From positions 1-7,898 of the forward strand of contig JAHZIU010000018.1 in assembly GCA_022601315.1 (NCBI GenBank): a DNA stretch of 7,898 nucleotides. Direction: 5' to 3'. The notes under the pieces were generated by a model. That model was not told where the DNA came from. It was given only the letters and a program-made list of their open reading frames with translations, and ran no database searches. This stretch comes from Betaproteobacteria bacterium. Lineage in GTDB: Bacteria > Pseudomonadota > Gammaproteobacteria > Burkholderiales > Nitrosomonadaceae. The position numbers were made by a program, and so were the translations under genes. Position 1 is the first letter of the stretch. Each line of letters begins with the position of its first letter. Below, piece by piece: positions 1 through 6,287 of the stretch.

Positions 1-17
1 ATGTAAAACAATAAACT

Positions 18-347
18 CTAGACTTGCATATTCATGATTTCTTGATAGGCTGTTACTAACTTATTACGCACTTGGATCATGGATTGAAAAGACACATTTG
101 CCTTTTGCAACGAAATCATTACTTCATGTAAGTCTGTGTCAGACTCTCCGCTAACAAATTCGCCAGTCATTTTCTCTGTAGCTAACTGCGTACTATTCAC
201 TTGATCAACAGCAGCTTTCAGTTTTTCACCAAAATCAACACTATTAGCGCCATCAAGAATTTTTTCTTGATTATTCTTTGAGCCTGAAGCAAGCGCAGAA
301 GCAGCTTGCAATTGCTCTAACATATTATCAATTCCAGTTTTATCCAT
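18..347 (-). CDS. fliE: Flagellar hook-basal body protein FliE
   Basis: FliE is a small exported protein that joins the MS ring to the proximal rod and is an early substrate of the flagellar export apparatus. The C-terminal third is the diagnostic part: a helix with LHEVMISLQKANVSFQ followed by QVRNKLVTAYQEIMNMQV ending at the stop, the usual FliE ending. No signal peptide is seen, as expected for type III export. Three in-frame starts compete: TTG at 359, ATG at 350 and ATG at 347. A GGGGA Shine-Dalgarno-like stretch (357-353) lies 5 nt before the ATG at 347, only 2 nt before 350, and overlaps the TTG start, so I chose 347 (109 aa, normal length for the family). It is the last gene of a minus-strand unit behind the regulator gene, 60 nt away, with no terminator visible between them, so cotranscription is likely. 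Family call very secure; start less so. Confidence 0.95.
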   Translation of the reverse strand: MDKTGIDNMLEQLQAASALASGSKNNQEKILDGANSVDFGEKLKAAVDQVNSTQLATEKMTGEFVSGESDTDLHEVMISLQKANVSFQSMIQVRNKLVTAYQEIMNMQV

Positions 348-352
348 CATCT

Positions 353-368
353 TCCCCAACTAAGTTGG
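353..368 (-). promoter_or_regulatory. Small hairpin overlapping the fliE ribosome binding site
   Basis: On the minus strand the sequence CCAAC-TTA-GTTGG (368-356) is a perfect 5-bp inverted repeat with a 3-nt loop. Its right arm runs straight into GGGGA (357-353), the only Shine-Dalgarno-like stretch before fliE, so two of the four G residues would be paired if the hairpin formed. This could dampen fliE translation. The stem is short and could also be chance in a 60-nt spacer; functional role is inference. Confidence 0.35.
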
Positions 369-407
369 TAAAATTTACTCTAAGCTTTAAAATAATTACT
401 AACTACT

Positions 408-1721
408 TTAACAACCAGACAAACGGTATTGTTGTAATTTATATCGCAATGTACGTTCGGATATCCCAAGTCTTTTAACGGCTAATTTCCGCGAACCATT
501 AACGGCATCAAGTGTTTCCAAAATATGGTTGCGCTCCAAGGTCTTCATGTCCTGCGGCGTTAATTTTTTATTTCCTTCACCCGAAACCTGGTTAGCACTC
601 AATTCAGGCAAGGTAATATGCTCCGCTTCAATAATATCTGTTGCCAGTATCATTGCTCGCTGCATGACGTTTTCCAATTCCCGGATATTACCTGGCCAAG
701 CATATTGCTTAAGCTTGATTACCGATGCTTTTGATAACGCTGCAGCTGATTGCCCTGAAGCAGCTGCAGTTCTATCCACAACATGCTGTGCTAATAACTC
801 AATATCTAATTGCCGTTCTCTTAACGATGGGATTTCAATGGGAAACACATTTAATCGATAGTATAAGTCCTCACGAAACTTATTTGAATGCACCAAAGCC
901 AACATATCACGATTAGATGTAGCAAGTACTCGAATATCCAGATTAATGGTTTTATTTCCCCCTACTCGCTCAACCTCTCTTTCTTGTAAAACTCGTAATA
1001 ATTTTGCTTGCAACTCTAATGGCATTTCAGAAATTTCATCTAACAATAATGTACCACCTTCAGCTTGTTCAAATTTCCCTTGTTGCGCCTGTGTTGCCCC
1101 GGTAAATGCCCCTTTCTCATAACCAAACAATGTTGCTTCAAGTAAATTTTCAGGAATAGCTGCACAATTAATTGCCACAAATGGTTTTGACGCACGTGGA
1201 GAATGCTGGTGTATATAGCGGGCAATAACTTCTTTACCACAACCACTTTCTCCAGTAAGCATAACTGTAGCCGTCGATTTAGCAACACGGTTGGCGAGAG
1301 ATAACAAATCACATGTAAGCGGATCTTTAGCAACGATATGGCTATCGTGTTCCGATTCTGTTAACAAATATTTTTTAACTTGAATAAGTAAGCTATCTGG
1401 ATCGAAGGGTTTTAATAAATAATCACAGGCACCATGGCGCATAGCCATTACCGCTTTACTTACCTCACCATAAGCCGTCATCAATAATACGGGTAATTCA
1501 GGATTAAATTCTTTTATTTTTTGCAACAATGTCAACCCATCCATTGGCTGCATTTGCACGTCACTCACAACCATCCCTACTTTTTGCTCACGCAACAATT
1601 CCATAGCTTCATTTCCATTAGCAGCTGAGAGCGGCTGATATCCGACAAGTTTCATAGTGGCGCAAATTGCTTCCAATAAGTCTTTATCATCTTCAACAAC
1701 TAAAATAGGTAGTGTCTTCAT
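408..1721 (-). CDS. fleR: Sigma-54-dependent flagellar response regulator, FleR/FlrC type
   Basis: NtrC-family response regulator of 437 aa that activates RNA polymerase carrying sigma-54 after phosphorylation. Three domains are visible. A receiver (about 1-120) has acidic residues E10/D11/D12, phosphoacceptor D54 (in VVSDVQM), T82 and K104. An AAA+ domain (about 128-365) has Walker A GESGCGKE (157-164), the sigma-54-contacting GAFTGA loop (204-209), Walker B GGTLLLDE (222-229), the REDLYYRL motif (283-290) and WPGNIREL (342-349). A Fis-type helix-turn-helix is at about 395-432 (RLGISERTLRYKL). All key residues are intact. Start ATG has a strong AAGGAG 9 nt upstream (1736-1731). Position between a kinase gene and fliE, as in the Pseudomonas fleS-fleR-fliE and Vibrio flrB-flrC-fliE order, supports control of basal-body/hook genes. 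Sigma-54 regulator class is certain; the flagellar assignment rests on context. Confidence 0.93.
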   Translation of the reverse strand: MKTLPILVVEDDKDLLEAICATMKLVGYQPLSAANGNEAMELLREQKVGMVVSDVQMQPMDGLTLLQKIKEFNPELPVLLMTAYGEVSKAVMAMRHGACDYLLKPFDPDSLLIQVKKYLLTESEHDSHIVAKDPLTCDLLSLANRVAKSTATVMLTGESGCGKEVIARYIHQHSPRASKPFVAINCAAIPENLLEATLFGYEKGAFTGATQAQQGKFEQAEGGTLLLDEISEMPLELQAKLLRVLQEREVERVGGNKTINLDIRVLATSNRDMLALVHSNKFREDLYYRLNVFPIEIPSLRERQLDIELLAQHVVDRTAAASGQSAAALSKASVIKLKQYAWPGNIRELENVMQRAMILATDIIEAEHITLPELSANQVSGEGNKKLTPQDMKTLERNHILETLDAVNGSRKLAVKRLGISERTLRYKLQQYRLSGC

Positions 1722-1730
1722 ATTGTGAAT

Positions 1731-1736
1731 CTCCTT
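1731..1736 (-). promoter_or_regulatory. Strong Shine-Dalgarno for fleR
   Basis: The minus strand reads AAGGAG here, 9 nt before the ATG at 1721. It fixes the regulator start and shows that the regulator has its own efficient initiation signal, in contrast to the kinase gene upstream, which has none visible. Confidence 0.8.
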
Positions 1737-1784
1737 TATCCCTAATACTTCTTCAACTTGATATTACGTATACAGTTAGTTCTT

Positions 1785-1857
1785 CTGCTATACTTGGCGA
1801 AGTCCAGTCTGCTGACAAACCATCGTAACCAGCAGGATCTTGCCTTCCAAATAGCAG
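1785..1857 (-). other. 73-nt multi-segment inverted repeat (candidate structured RNA) between fleS and fleR
   Basis: The outer arms CTGCTAT (1785-1791) and ATAGCAG (1851-1857) are perfect 7-bp complements. Directly inside, TTGG (1794-1797) pairs with CCAA (1847-1850) across a 2-nt bulge, AAG (1800-1802) can pair with CTT (1844-1846), and CTGCTG (1809-1814) pairs with CAGCAG (1830-1835) around a 15-nt loop. That gives about 20 base pairs in one long imperfect stem. The minus strand is the one expected to be transcribed, as part of the kinase-regulator message. I recognise no known riboswitch or RNA family. No T-run follows it on the minus strand, so it does not look like an intrinsic terminator. 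It could be a leader-type control element for the regulator, an RNA processing site, or a copy of a small palindromic genomic repeat. Confidence 0.5.
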
Positions 1858-1862
1858 TAAAA

Positions 1863-1872
1863 AAACTAGTTT
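1863..1872. repeat. 10-bp perfect palindrome just after the fleS stop
   Basis: AAACTAGTTT is a perfect self-complementary 10-mer located 12 nt beyond the end of the kinase gene and 5 nt from the 73-nt inverted repeat. It could be a protein-binding dyad; AT-rich palindromes of this size can also occur by chance. Confidence 0.25.
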
Positions 1873-1883
1873 AGTTCATATAA

Positions 1884-3128
1884 TCAAGTTAACTGGGTAC
1901 TGGGTAGCCGAATAATAAACTCACTACCAATATTTGGTATTGAATTAACTTGAACGCTACCACCCATTGCTTGAATAATTCCTCGAACGATAGCTAAACC
2001 TAAACCCGTTCCTTCAGACCGTGTTGTAAAGAATGGCTCAAACAATCGCTCTTGTACATCCATGTGTATACCCGGACCATTATCAGCAACTTTGAAAATT
2101 ACGTCTCGCTCTATCAAGTCACAAGTGAGCGTTATCTCATCACCAGCGTTCGAAACATGTATTGCATTCTCTAATAAATTAGTTAATGCTCCGCATAATG
2201 CCTTATGGTCTGTATATAAACTTATTCCTTGGCTATTGTCATCTATTGTAAACTTAAGGCCAAGACGCGCCATCTGAGGCTCTATTACTAATCGTAAATC
2301 AGCAAAAAGTGCTTGTAAAAAAACTTGTTCCAGCTGGGTCGTTTCACCTTTGACAAAACGCAACATATTATTGGTAAGGTGCTCTAAATGATGCAATCTT
2401 TCTATCGTTTTAGTCGCAAACTTCTGACGTTCATTCGGATTCAACGCATTGTTACCTAAGTGAGACGCATACAGCAAAGCGGTAGATAGCGGTGTACGTA
2501 TTTGATGGGCAAGATTGGCTGCCATTTCTCCCATAGCTGTCAGGCGTTGATTACGCTTAACCTGCTCCTGAATAGCATAAGCTTCGGTGATATCGTTAAC
2601 AAGCAAAATCCGCCTCCCAGCAGAATCAGCTGGACTACTCCCGACTCGTATACGTCGTTGACATGACATGCCAATTTGTTGCAGATTCCATTCATTTGCA
2701 ATTGCAGTCGGCATTAACCGCTCTGCAATAATTCTTTGCCAAGACAAGCCTAATAATGATTTTCCAAGAATTAAAGTTGCCGCAGGGTTTATTTGTTCTA
2801 TACATTCTTGAGAATCCAGAGCAATAACCCCACCTGGCAATGCATTTAGCAGCAAACTTAGTTTCTGTGATAAATCCTCCTTTTCCCCAAGCTGCCGATG
2901 TAATTCACCATTAGCAAGTGCCAATTCGCGGGTCAACTGATCCACCTTATGTTGCAACTCTTGGTAAGCGCCAGATAACTGTTCAGATGCTTCAGTAAAT
3001 GCTGCAAAAGCATGCTGAAGCTGCTCCTGATCAAGCGGCACCAATTTTAATTTAGTGGACTTATTTGATTGCACAGGCTTTGTAATACTTAGATTAATAG
3101 TTAGCGCAGAATAGCATTGGTATTGCAT
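1884..3128 (-). CDS. fleS: Cytoplasmic sensor histidine kinase, FleS/FlrB type
   Basis: Predicted 414-aa soluble histidine kinase, partner of the adjacent regulator. No membrane segment or signal peptide is seen. In order: a basic, unconserved-looking N-terminal tail (about 1-30), a coiled-coil-like helix rich in Q, E and L (about 34-92), a PAS-like domain (about 93-185, with LLNALPGGVIALDS), then the HisKA dimerisation domain with the H-box LAHQIRTPL (phosphorylated His208). The HATPase domain has N-box NLLENAIHV (N321), G1 box DNGPGI (D349), F-box FEPFFTT and G2 box GTGLGLA. All catalytic motifs are intact. The start is poorly marked: ATG at 3128 has no Shine-Dalgarno, TTG at 3131 is next to it, and GTG at 3041 or TTG at 3044 would remove the odd N-terminal tail but also lack a Shine-Dalgarno. 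A FleS/FlrB-like soluble PAS kinase next to a FleR-like regulator and fliE fits flagellar control; the signal sensed cannot be read from sequence. Confidence 0.92.
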   Translation of the reverse strand: MQYQCYSALTINLSITKPVQSNKSTKLKLVPLDQEQLQHAFAAFTEASEQLSGAYQELQHKVDQLTRELALANGELHRQLGEKEDLSQKLSLLLNALPGGVIALDSQECIEQINPAATLILGKSLLGLSWQRIIAERLMPTAIANEWNLQQIGMSCQRRIRVGSSPADSAGRRILLVNDITEAYAIQEQVKRNQRLTAMGEMAANLAHQIRTPLSTALLYASHLGNNALNPNERQKFATKTIERLHHLEHLTNNMLRFVKGETTQLEQVFLQALFADLRLVIEPQMARLGLKFTIDDNSQGISLYTDHKALCGALTNLLENAIHVSNAGDEITLTCDLIERDVIFKVADNGPGIHMDVQERLFEPFFTTRSEGTGLGLAIVRGIIQAMGGSVQVNSIPNIGSEFIIRLPSTQLT

Positions 3129-3176
3129 CAAATCATGACTAGAATAAGACTGCCAAATTTGCTTTATTTAACCAAT

Positions 3177-3200
3177 CAAAGTTTAAAAGTTTTCCGATAA
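3177..3200 (+). promoter_or_regulatory. Weak sigma-28 (FliA)-like promoter candidate
   Basis: TCCGATAA (3193-3200) matches the FliA -10 consensus GCCGATAA at seven of eight positions, and CAAAGTTT (3177-3184) matches the -35 TAAAGTTT at seven of eight. The spacer is only 8 nt, whereas FliA promoters normally have about 11, so activity is doubtful. It points toward fliF but lies about 285 nt upstream. Confidence 0.15.
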
Positions 3201-3363
3201 TATACACATCAATAAAATAGCCCTAGGTGAAAATTGGAATGCATTACATATGAATACGGCATACTCAGCTATTTACTTAGTTTTACAATGATAGTTTAAA
3301 AAATAATTACTTATAAATCTAAAATACTCTTTAATTTTCACTTAATTTCTAGCCTAAATTATA

Positions 3364-3392
3364 AAAACCAGCCAACATATTTGCTGGATTTT
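3364..3392. terminator. Possible weak bidirectional terminator or operator dyad
   Basis: CCAGC (3368-3372) and GCTGG (3383-3387) form a 5-bp stem with a 10-nt loop. The stem is preceded by AAAAA and followed by ATTTT, so on the minus strand the hairpin is directly followed by TTTTT, the pattern of an intrinsic terminator; on the plus strand it is followed by ATTTT. The stem is short and no gene ends here, so it may instead insulate the divergent units, act as a leader attenuator or be a protein-binding dyad. Confidence 0.25.
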
Positions 3393-3403
3393 AATTAACA
3401 TTA

Positions 3404-3415
3404 TTTAAGTTTAAG
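3404..3415 (+). repeat. Tandem TTTAAG hexamers at the outer arm of the fliF leader structure
   Basis: TTTAAG occurs twice head to tail. The second copy belongs to the left arm of the 10-bp inverted repeat; the first copy can pair with the same right arm over 8 bp (TTTAAGTT with AACTTAAA), so the stem has two possible registers. Confidence 0.4.
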
Positions 3416-3472
3416 TTCGAAATGCAGAGAAGCATTTCTATTTTATGTGATCGCGTTATCCGGAACTTAAAC
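3409..3472 (+). promoter_or_regulatory. Nested inverted repeat in the fliF 5' leader, abutting the ribosome binding site
   Basis: The outer arms GTTTAAGTTC (3409-3418) and GAACTTAAAC (3463-3472) are perfect 10-bp complements. The left arm is followed without a gap by a second perfect inverted repeat, GAAATGC (3419-3425) and GCATTTC (3432-3438), with a 6-nt AGAGAA loop. A 24-nt unpaired or weakly paired stretch (3439-3462) completes the outer loop. The outer stem ends at 3472 and the fliF Shine-Dalgarno AGGAG begins at 3473. This geometry suggests an RNA element that could affect ribosome access or message stability, or a DNA operator if transcription starts further downstream. It matches no riboswitch family I recognise. 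Confidence 0.5.
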
Positions 3473-3477
3473 AGGAG
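3473..3477 (+). promoter_or_regulatory. Shine-Dalgarno of fliF deciding a GTG start
   Basis: AGGAG lies 8 nt before GTG at 3486, good spacing. It supports GTG as the fliF initiation codon; no ATG occurs near it in frame. Confidence 0.8.
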
Positions 3478-3485
3478 AATAATTC

Positions 3486-5195
3486 GTGGCAACAGTACCA
3501 GATGACCCAAATACGAGTCCACAAAACACATCACTACGATTTGACCAGTTCAGCCAATTACCCAACCAAAAGAAAATTGGCCTGATTCTAGCTGCTGCTG
3601 CTATCACAACATTACTGGTTGGCGCTTGGATATGGAGCCAAACTCCAGATTATCGAGTGCTCTATTCTAATGTGTCTGATACAGAAGGCGGTGCAATTAT
3701 TACTGCATTGCAGCAAATGAATGTGCCTTATAAGTTTGCAGAAGGCGGCAATACAATCTTAGTCGCTGGTCATCAAGTACATGAAACACGTTTGCGCTTG
3801 GCAGGACAGGGCTTACCAAAAGGCGGACTTGTCGGTTTTGAAGTAATGGAGAATCAGAAATTCGGCTCCAGTCAATTCCTTGAACAAGTTAATTATCAGC
3901 GCGCATTGGAGGGTGAGCTGGCGCGCTCTGTTCAATCCTTCTCATCTGTTCAAAATGCTCGAGTCCACTTAGCCATTGCAAAACCTTCCGTATTTGCGAG
4001 AGAAAGGCAACAACCTAGTGTCTCAGTGTTGCTCAACTTGTATCCAGGCAGGGTTCTTAGCATGGATCAGGTGAGCGCAATTGTACATTTGGTATCTAGC
4101 AGTATACCAAATATGCCAGTAAAAAATGTAACCGTAGTAGACCAAAACGGTAACCTGCTCAGTACACAAAATGATAAAAAACCTGATCGAGGCTTTGATG
4201 CCAAACAATTAGAATACGTACAAGAGCTTGAACATAGCTACACACGACGTATTGAAAGTATTCTGGCGCCAATCACTGGTGCAAACAATGTACGTGCGCA
4301 GGTCACAGCGGATCTGGACTTCTCTCGGATAGAGCGTGCTGAAGAAACCTATCGCCCCAACAACAGTACTGAACCTGACACTGCTTCAATTCGTAGTGAA
4401 CAAACTTCAGAATCTATTTCTACAGGCTCAAATTTCGAAGGCGGTATTCCAGGTGCCCTCACCAACCGTCCTCCAGAACCTGCTATTGCGCCAATTGAAA
4501 TTGCAGTAGAAGAAGGAGAAGAAGGAGAGCTAAATAAAGAAACACAATCACTACCAACTGATCATCGCAAAGAATCAACAGTAAATTATGAAGTTGATAA
4601 GACAATCCAACACACACAGCAGTCTACCGGAAATATTAAACGACTATCCACAGCTGTTGTTGTCAACTACCGGAAAAAAATAGACGAAGAAGAAAATGTT
4701 ACCTATGAACCACTCTCTGACGAAAAAATTGCAGAAATCAATAATCTTGTTAGAGAAGCCATGGGCTTCAATGAACAACGAGGCGATACCTTAACAGTAA
4801 CCAACAGTCTTTTTTCAACAGAAGATGATGAAATTATGCTGGAGATTCCGTTCTGGAAGGAACCGGACACCATCTTATTGGCCAAAGAAATCGGCAAGCA
4901 ACTATTAATTGCAGCAATTGTTCTATTTTTCTTATTAAAAATTCTACGTCCTTTCTTAAAAAGCTTAACTCAGCCACCAGAGCCTGTCCCCGCACTTGCA
5001 GAGCCCGGATCAGACGGTGAATTAGCGGATGGATCTGCTGAAACTGAAGAAACTGAAGGAGCATTGGAAATAGAGGAACAATCAAAGCAAAACTTAATCT
5101 TCGAAAGAAACCTACAAAAAGCCAAACAACTTGCCACGGATGAACCAACCATCGTTGCTAACGTAGTCAAAGAATGGGTAGCAGGAAATGGATGA
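3486..5195 (+). CDS. fliF: Flagellar M-ring protein FliF
   Basis: FliF (569 aa) oligomerises in the inner membrane to form the MS ring, the base of the flagellum and housing of the export gate. Visible parts: a cytoplasmic N-terminal tail, transmembrane helix 1 (about 31-50, IGLILAAAAITTLLVGAWIW), the periplasmic ring-building motifs (RVLYSNVSDTEGGAIITAL; LPKGGLVGFEVME; FLEQVNYQRALEGELARSV; ARVHLAIAKPSVF), a long low-complexity periplasmic stretch (about 285-385) with a Glu/Gly-rich patch (342-349), transmembrane helix 2 (about 471-490), an acidic cytoplasmic linker (about 506-534), and the FliG-binding tail (about 537-566, ending VANVVKEWV). Length is normal for the family. Translation starts at GTG with a good Shine-Dalgarno. 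Its stop overlaps the fliG start by 8 nt, implying translational coupling, which fits the tight FliF-FliG partnership. Identification is secure. Confidence 0.98.
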   Translation: MATVPDDPNTSPQNTSLRFDQFSQLPNQKKIGLILAAAAITTLLVGAWIWSQTPDYRVLYSNVSDTEGGAIITALQQMNVPYKFAEGGNTILVAGHQVHETRLRLAGQGLPKGGLVGFEVMENQKFGSSQFLEQVNYQRALEGELARSVQSFSSVQNARVHLAIAKPSVFARERQQPSVSVLLNLYPGRVLSMDQVSAIVHLVSSSIPNMPVKNVTVVDQNGNLLSTQNDKKPDRGFDAKQLEYVQELEHSYTRRIESILAPITGANNVRAQVTADLDFSRIERAEETYRPNNSTEPDTASIRSEQTSESISTGSNFEGGIPGALTNRPPEPAIAPIEIAVEEGEEGELNKETQSLPTDHRKESTVNYEVDKTIQHTQQSTGNIKRLSTAVVVNYRKKIDEEENVTYEPLSDEKIAEINNLVREAMGFNEQRGDTLTVTNSLFSTEDDEIMLEIPFWKEPDTILLAKEIGKQLLIAAIVLFFLLKILRPFLKSLTQPPEPVPALAEPGSDGELADGSAETEETEGALEIEEQSKQNLIFERNLQKAKQLATDEPTIVANVVKEWVAGNG

Positions 5196-6183
5196 AGAAG
5201 GAATTAAAAAAAGCGCAATATTGCTAATGACCTTGGGAGAAGCCGAGGCCTCTAATGTCTTTAAGTATTTATCTCCCAAAGAAGCGCAAAGTTTAGGGAC
5301 GGCGATGTCTACCCTTGAAAATATAAAACGTATTGAAATTGAAGAGGTTCTTGCCAACTTTAATGAAGATGCAAGTGAAAAAACCTGTTTAGGCGACAAT
5401 TCAAGTGAGTATATACGTAAAGTATTGACTAATGCACTTGGTGATGAAAAAGCTGCAAACTTAATTGATCGTATTCTCCAAGGTGGTGATACCAGCGGAA
5501 TTGAAAGTCTAAAATGGATGGATGGGCCTTCTATTGCTGAACTTATTAAGAATGAGCATCCGCAAATCATCGCAACTATTCTTGTTCACTTAGAGCGAGA
5601 CCAAGCCAGTGAAATTTTAAGCTTATTTACTGAAAGACTACGCAATGACACATTATTACGCATTGCTACTTTAGATAGCATACAACCTGATGCGTTGCGC
5701 GATTTGAATGAAGTATTAATGAAGTTACTATCGGGCAGCAACAATATACGCAAAGCGCCTATGGGTGGCGTACGTACTGCAGCAGAAATTCTTAATTTCG
5801 TACCAACTGCTCAGGAAGGTAGTGTTATTGACAATATAAAACAATATGACGACGACCTTGCACAACAGATTATGGATCAGATGTTTGTATTTGATAACTT
5901 AATTGACATAGACGACCATGGCTTCCAACTAATATTAAGAGAAGTGCAATCTGAATCCTTAATAATTGCATTAAAAGGAGCTCAGGAAGAGCTTCGTGAC
6001 AAAATCTTCAAGAACATGTCTAAGCGTGCCGCAGAAGCTTTAAAAGAAGACTTGGAAGGCAAAGGGCCAGTACGCGTCTCTGAAGTCGAAGCAGAACAGA
6101 AAGAAATCCTTAAAGTAGTGCGTCAATTAGCTGATGATGGGCAAATAGTACTAGGTGGTAAAGGGGAAGAAGGCTTTCTCTAA
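5188..6183 (+). CDS. fliG: Flagellar motor switch/rotor protein FliG
   Basis: FliG (331 aa) sits on the cytoplasmic face of the MS ring, binds FliM, and receives torque from the stator. The N-terminal FliF-binding domain begins KKSAILLMTLGEAEASNVFKYLSP. The middle domain has the EHPQ motif (123-126) and the M-GGV hinge region (192-195). The C-terminal domain has the MFVF motif (232-235) and the torque helix. Charged positions equivalent to enteric K264, R281, D288, D289 and R297 read K263, R280, E287, D288 and R296, so the first Asp of the DD pair is a conservative Glu; charge is kept. Start ATG 5188 lies within the end of fliF. An AGGA is only 1 nt upstream, too close to serve well, so expression probably depends on ribosomes finishing fliF. 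Very secure call. Confidence 0.98.
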   Translation: MDEEGIKKSAILLMTLGEAEASNVFKYLSPKEAQSLGTAMSTLENIKRIEIEEVLANFNEDASEKTCLGDNSSEYIRKVLTNALGDEKAANLIDRILQGGDTSGIESLKWMDGPSIAELIKNEHPQIIATILVHLERDQASEILSLFTERLRNDTLLRIATLDSIQPDALRDLNEVLMKLLSGSNNIRKAPMGGVRTAAEILNFVPTAQEGSVIDNIKQYDDDLAQQIMDQMFVFDNLIDIDDHGFQLILREVQSESLIIALKGAQEELRDKIFKNMSKRAAEALKEDLEGKGPVRVSEVEAEQKEILKVVRQLADDGQIVLGGKGEEGFL

Positions 6184-6287
6184 AAAAGCTAAAATTTCAT
6201 TCACACAATAGCAGCATATTTACCTTGTTACTCAACCCGACTCAATGCACAAGTTCCATACATGCTTTATCAACTGAATCCACGACA

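Larger units (their letters stand above)
3129..3485. other. Intergenic region between the divergent fleS-fleR-fliE and fliFGHI units
   Basis: This 357-nt AT-rich stretch must hold the promoters for both directions, but I see no coding sequence: the only small plus-strand frame (ATG at 3250) gives 13 codons without a ribosome binding site. It contains a sigma-28-like -10 box, a 5-bp dyad with flanking A/T runs (3364-3392), a tandem TTTAAG hexamer (3404-3415) and the nested inverted repeat before fliF. A by-eye scan for GG-N10-GC on both strands found no canonical sigma-54 promoter. Nothing here resembles a mobile element or RNA gene of a known family. Confidence 0.7.

Noticed and set aside
1..17. 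ATG at the very start of the window as a gene fragment
   Set aside because: It is followed immediately by a TAA stop; the segment is just sequence downstream of fliE.
278..478. 66-codon plus-strand open frame across fliE and the end of fleR
   Set aside because: It overlaps fliE and fleR antisense, has no ribosome site, and its translation is low-complexity and unlike any known family.
1829..1845. Minus-strand AGGCAAG...CTGCT resembling a sigma-54 promoter before fleR
   Set aside because: GG and GC are separated by 9 nt instead of the strictly required 10, and the segment is already accounted for by the inverted repeat.
1801..1845. Possible cyclic-di-GMP (GEMM) riboswitch, because the minus strand has GGTTACGATGG, similar to the end of that family
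   Set aside because: The conserved GGCAAACC and GCAAAGCC cores are absent and the order of elements does not fit.
3160..3174. Minus-strand TTGG...GC as a sigma-54 promoter for fleS
   Set aside because: The spacing is one base short and the -12 element reads AAGC instead of TTGC.
3250..3291. 13-codon ORF in the divergent intergenic region (a leader peptide?)
   Set aside because: There is no Shine-Dalgarno, no regulatory codon run and no adjacent terminator/antiterminator pair.
4503..4530. GAA/GGA-rich microrepeat inside fliF as a possible insertion or slippage site
   Set aside because: It stays in frame and encodes an acidic patch in the variable periplasmic loop, common in FliF.
5112..5570. 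152-codon open frame on the minus strand across the fliF-fliG junction
   Set aside because: It lies antisense to two strongly conserved genes, has no recognisable protein features and is explained as a shadow of their codon bias.
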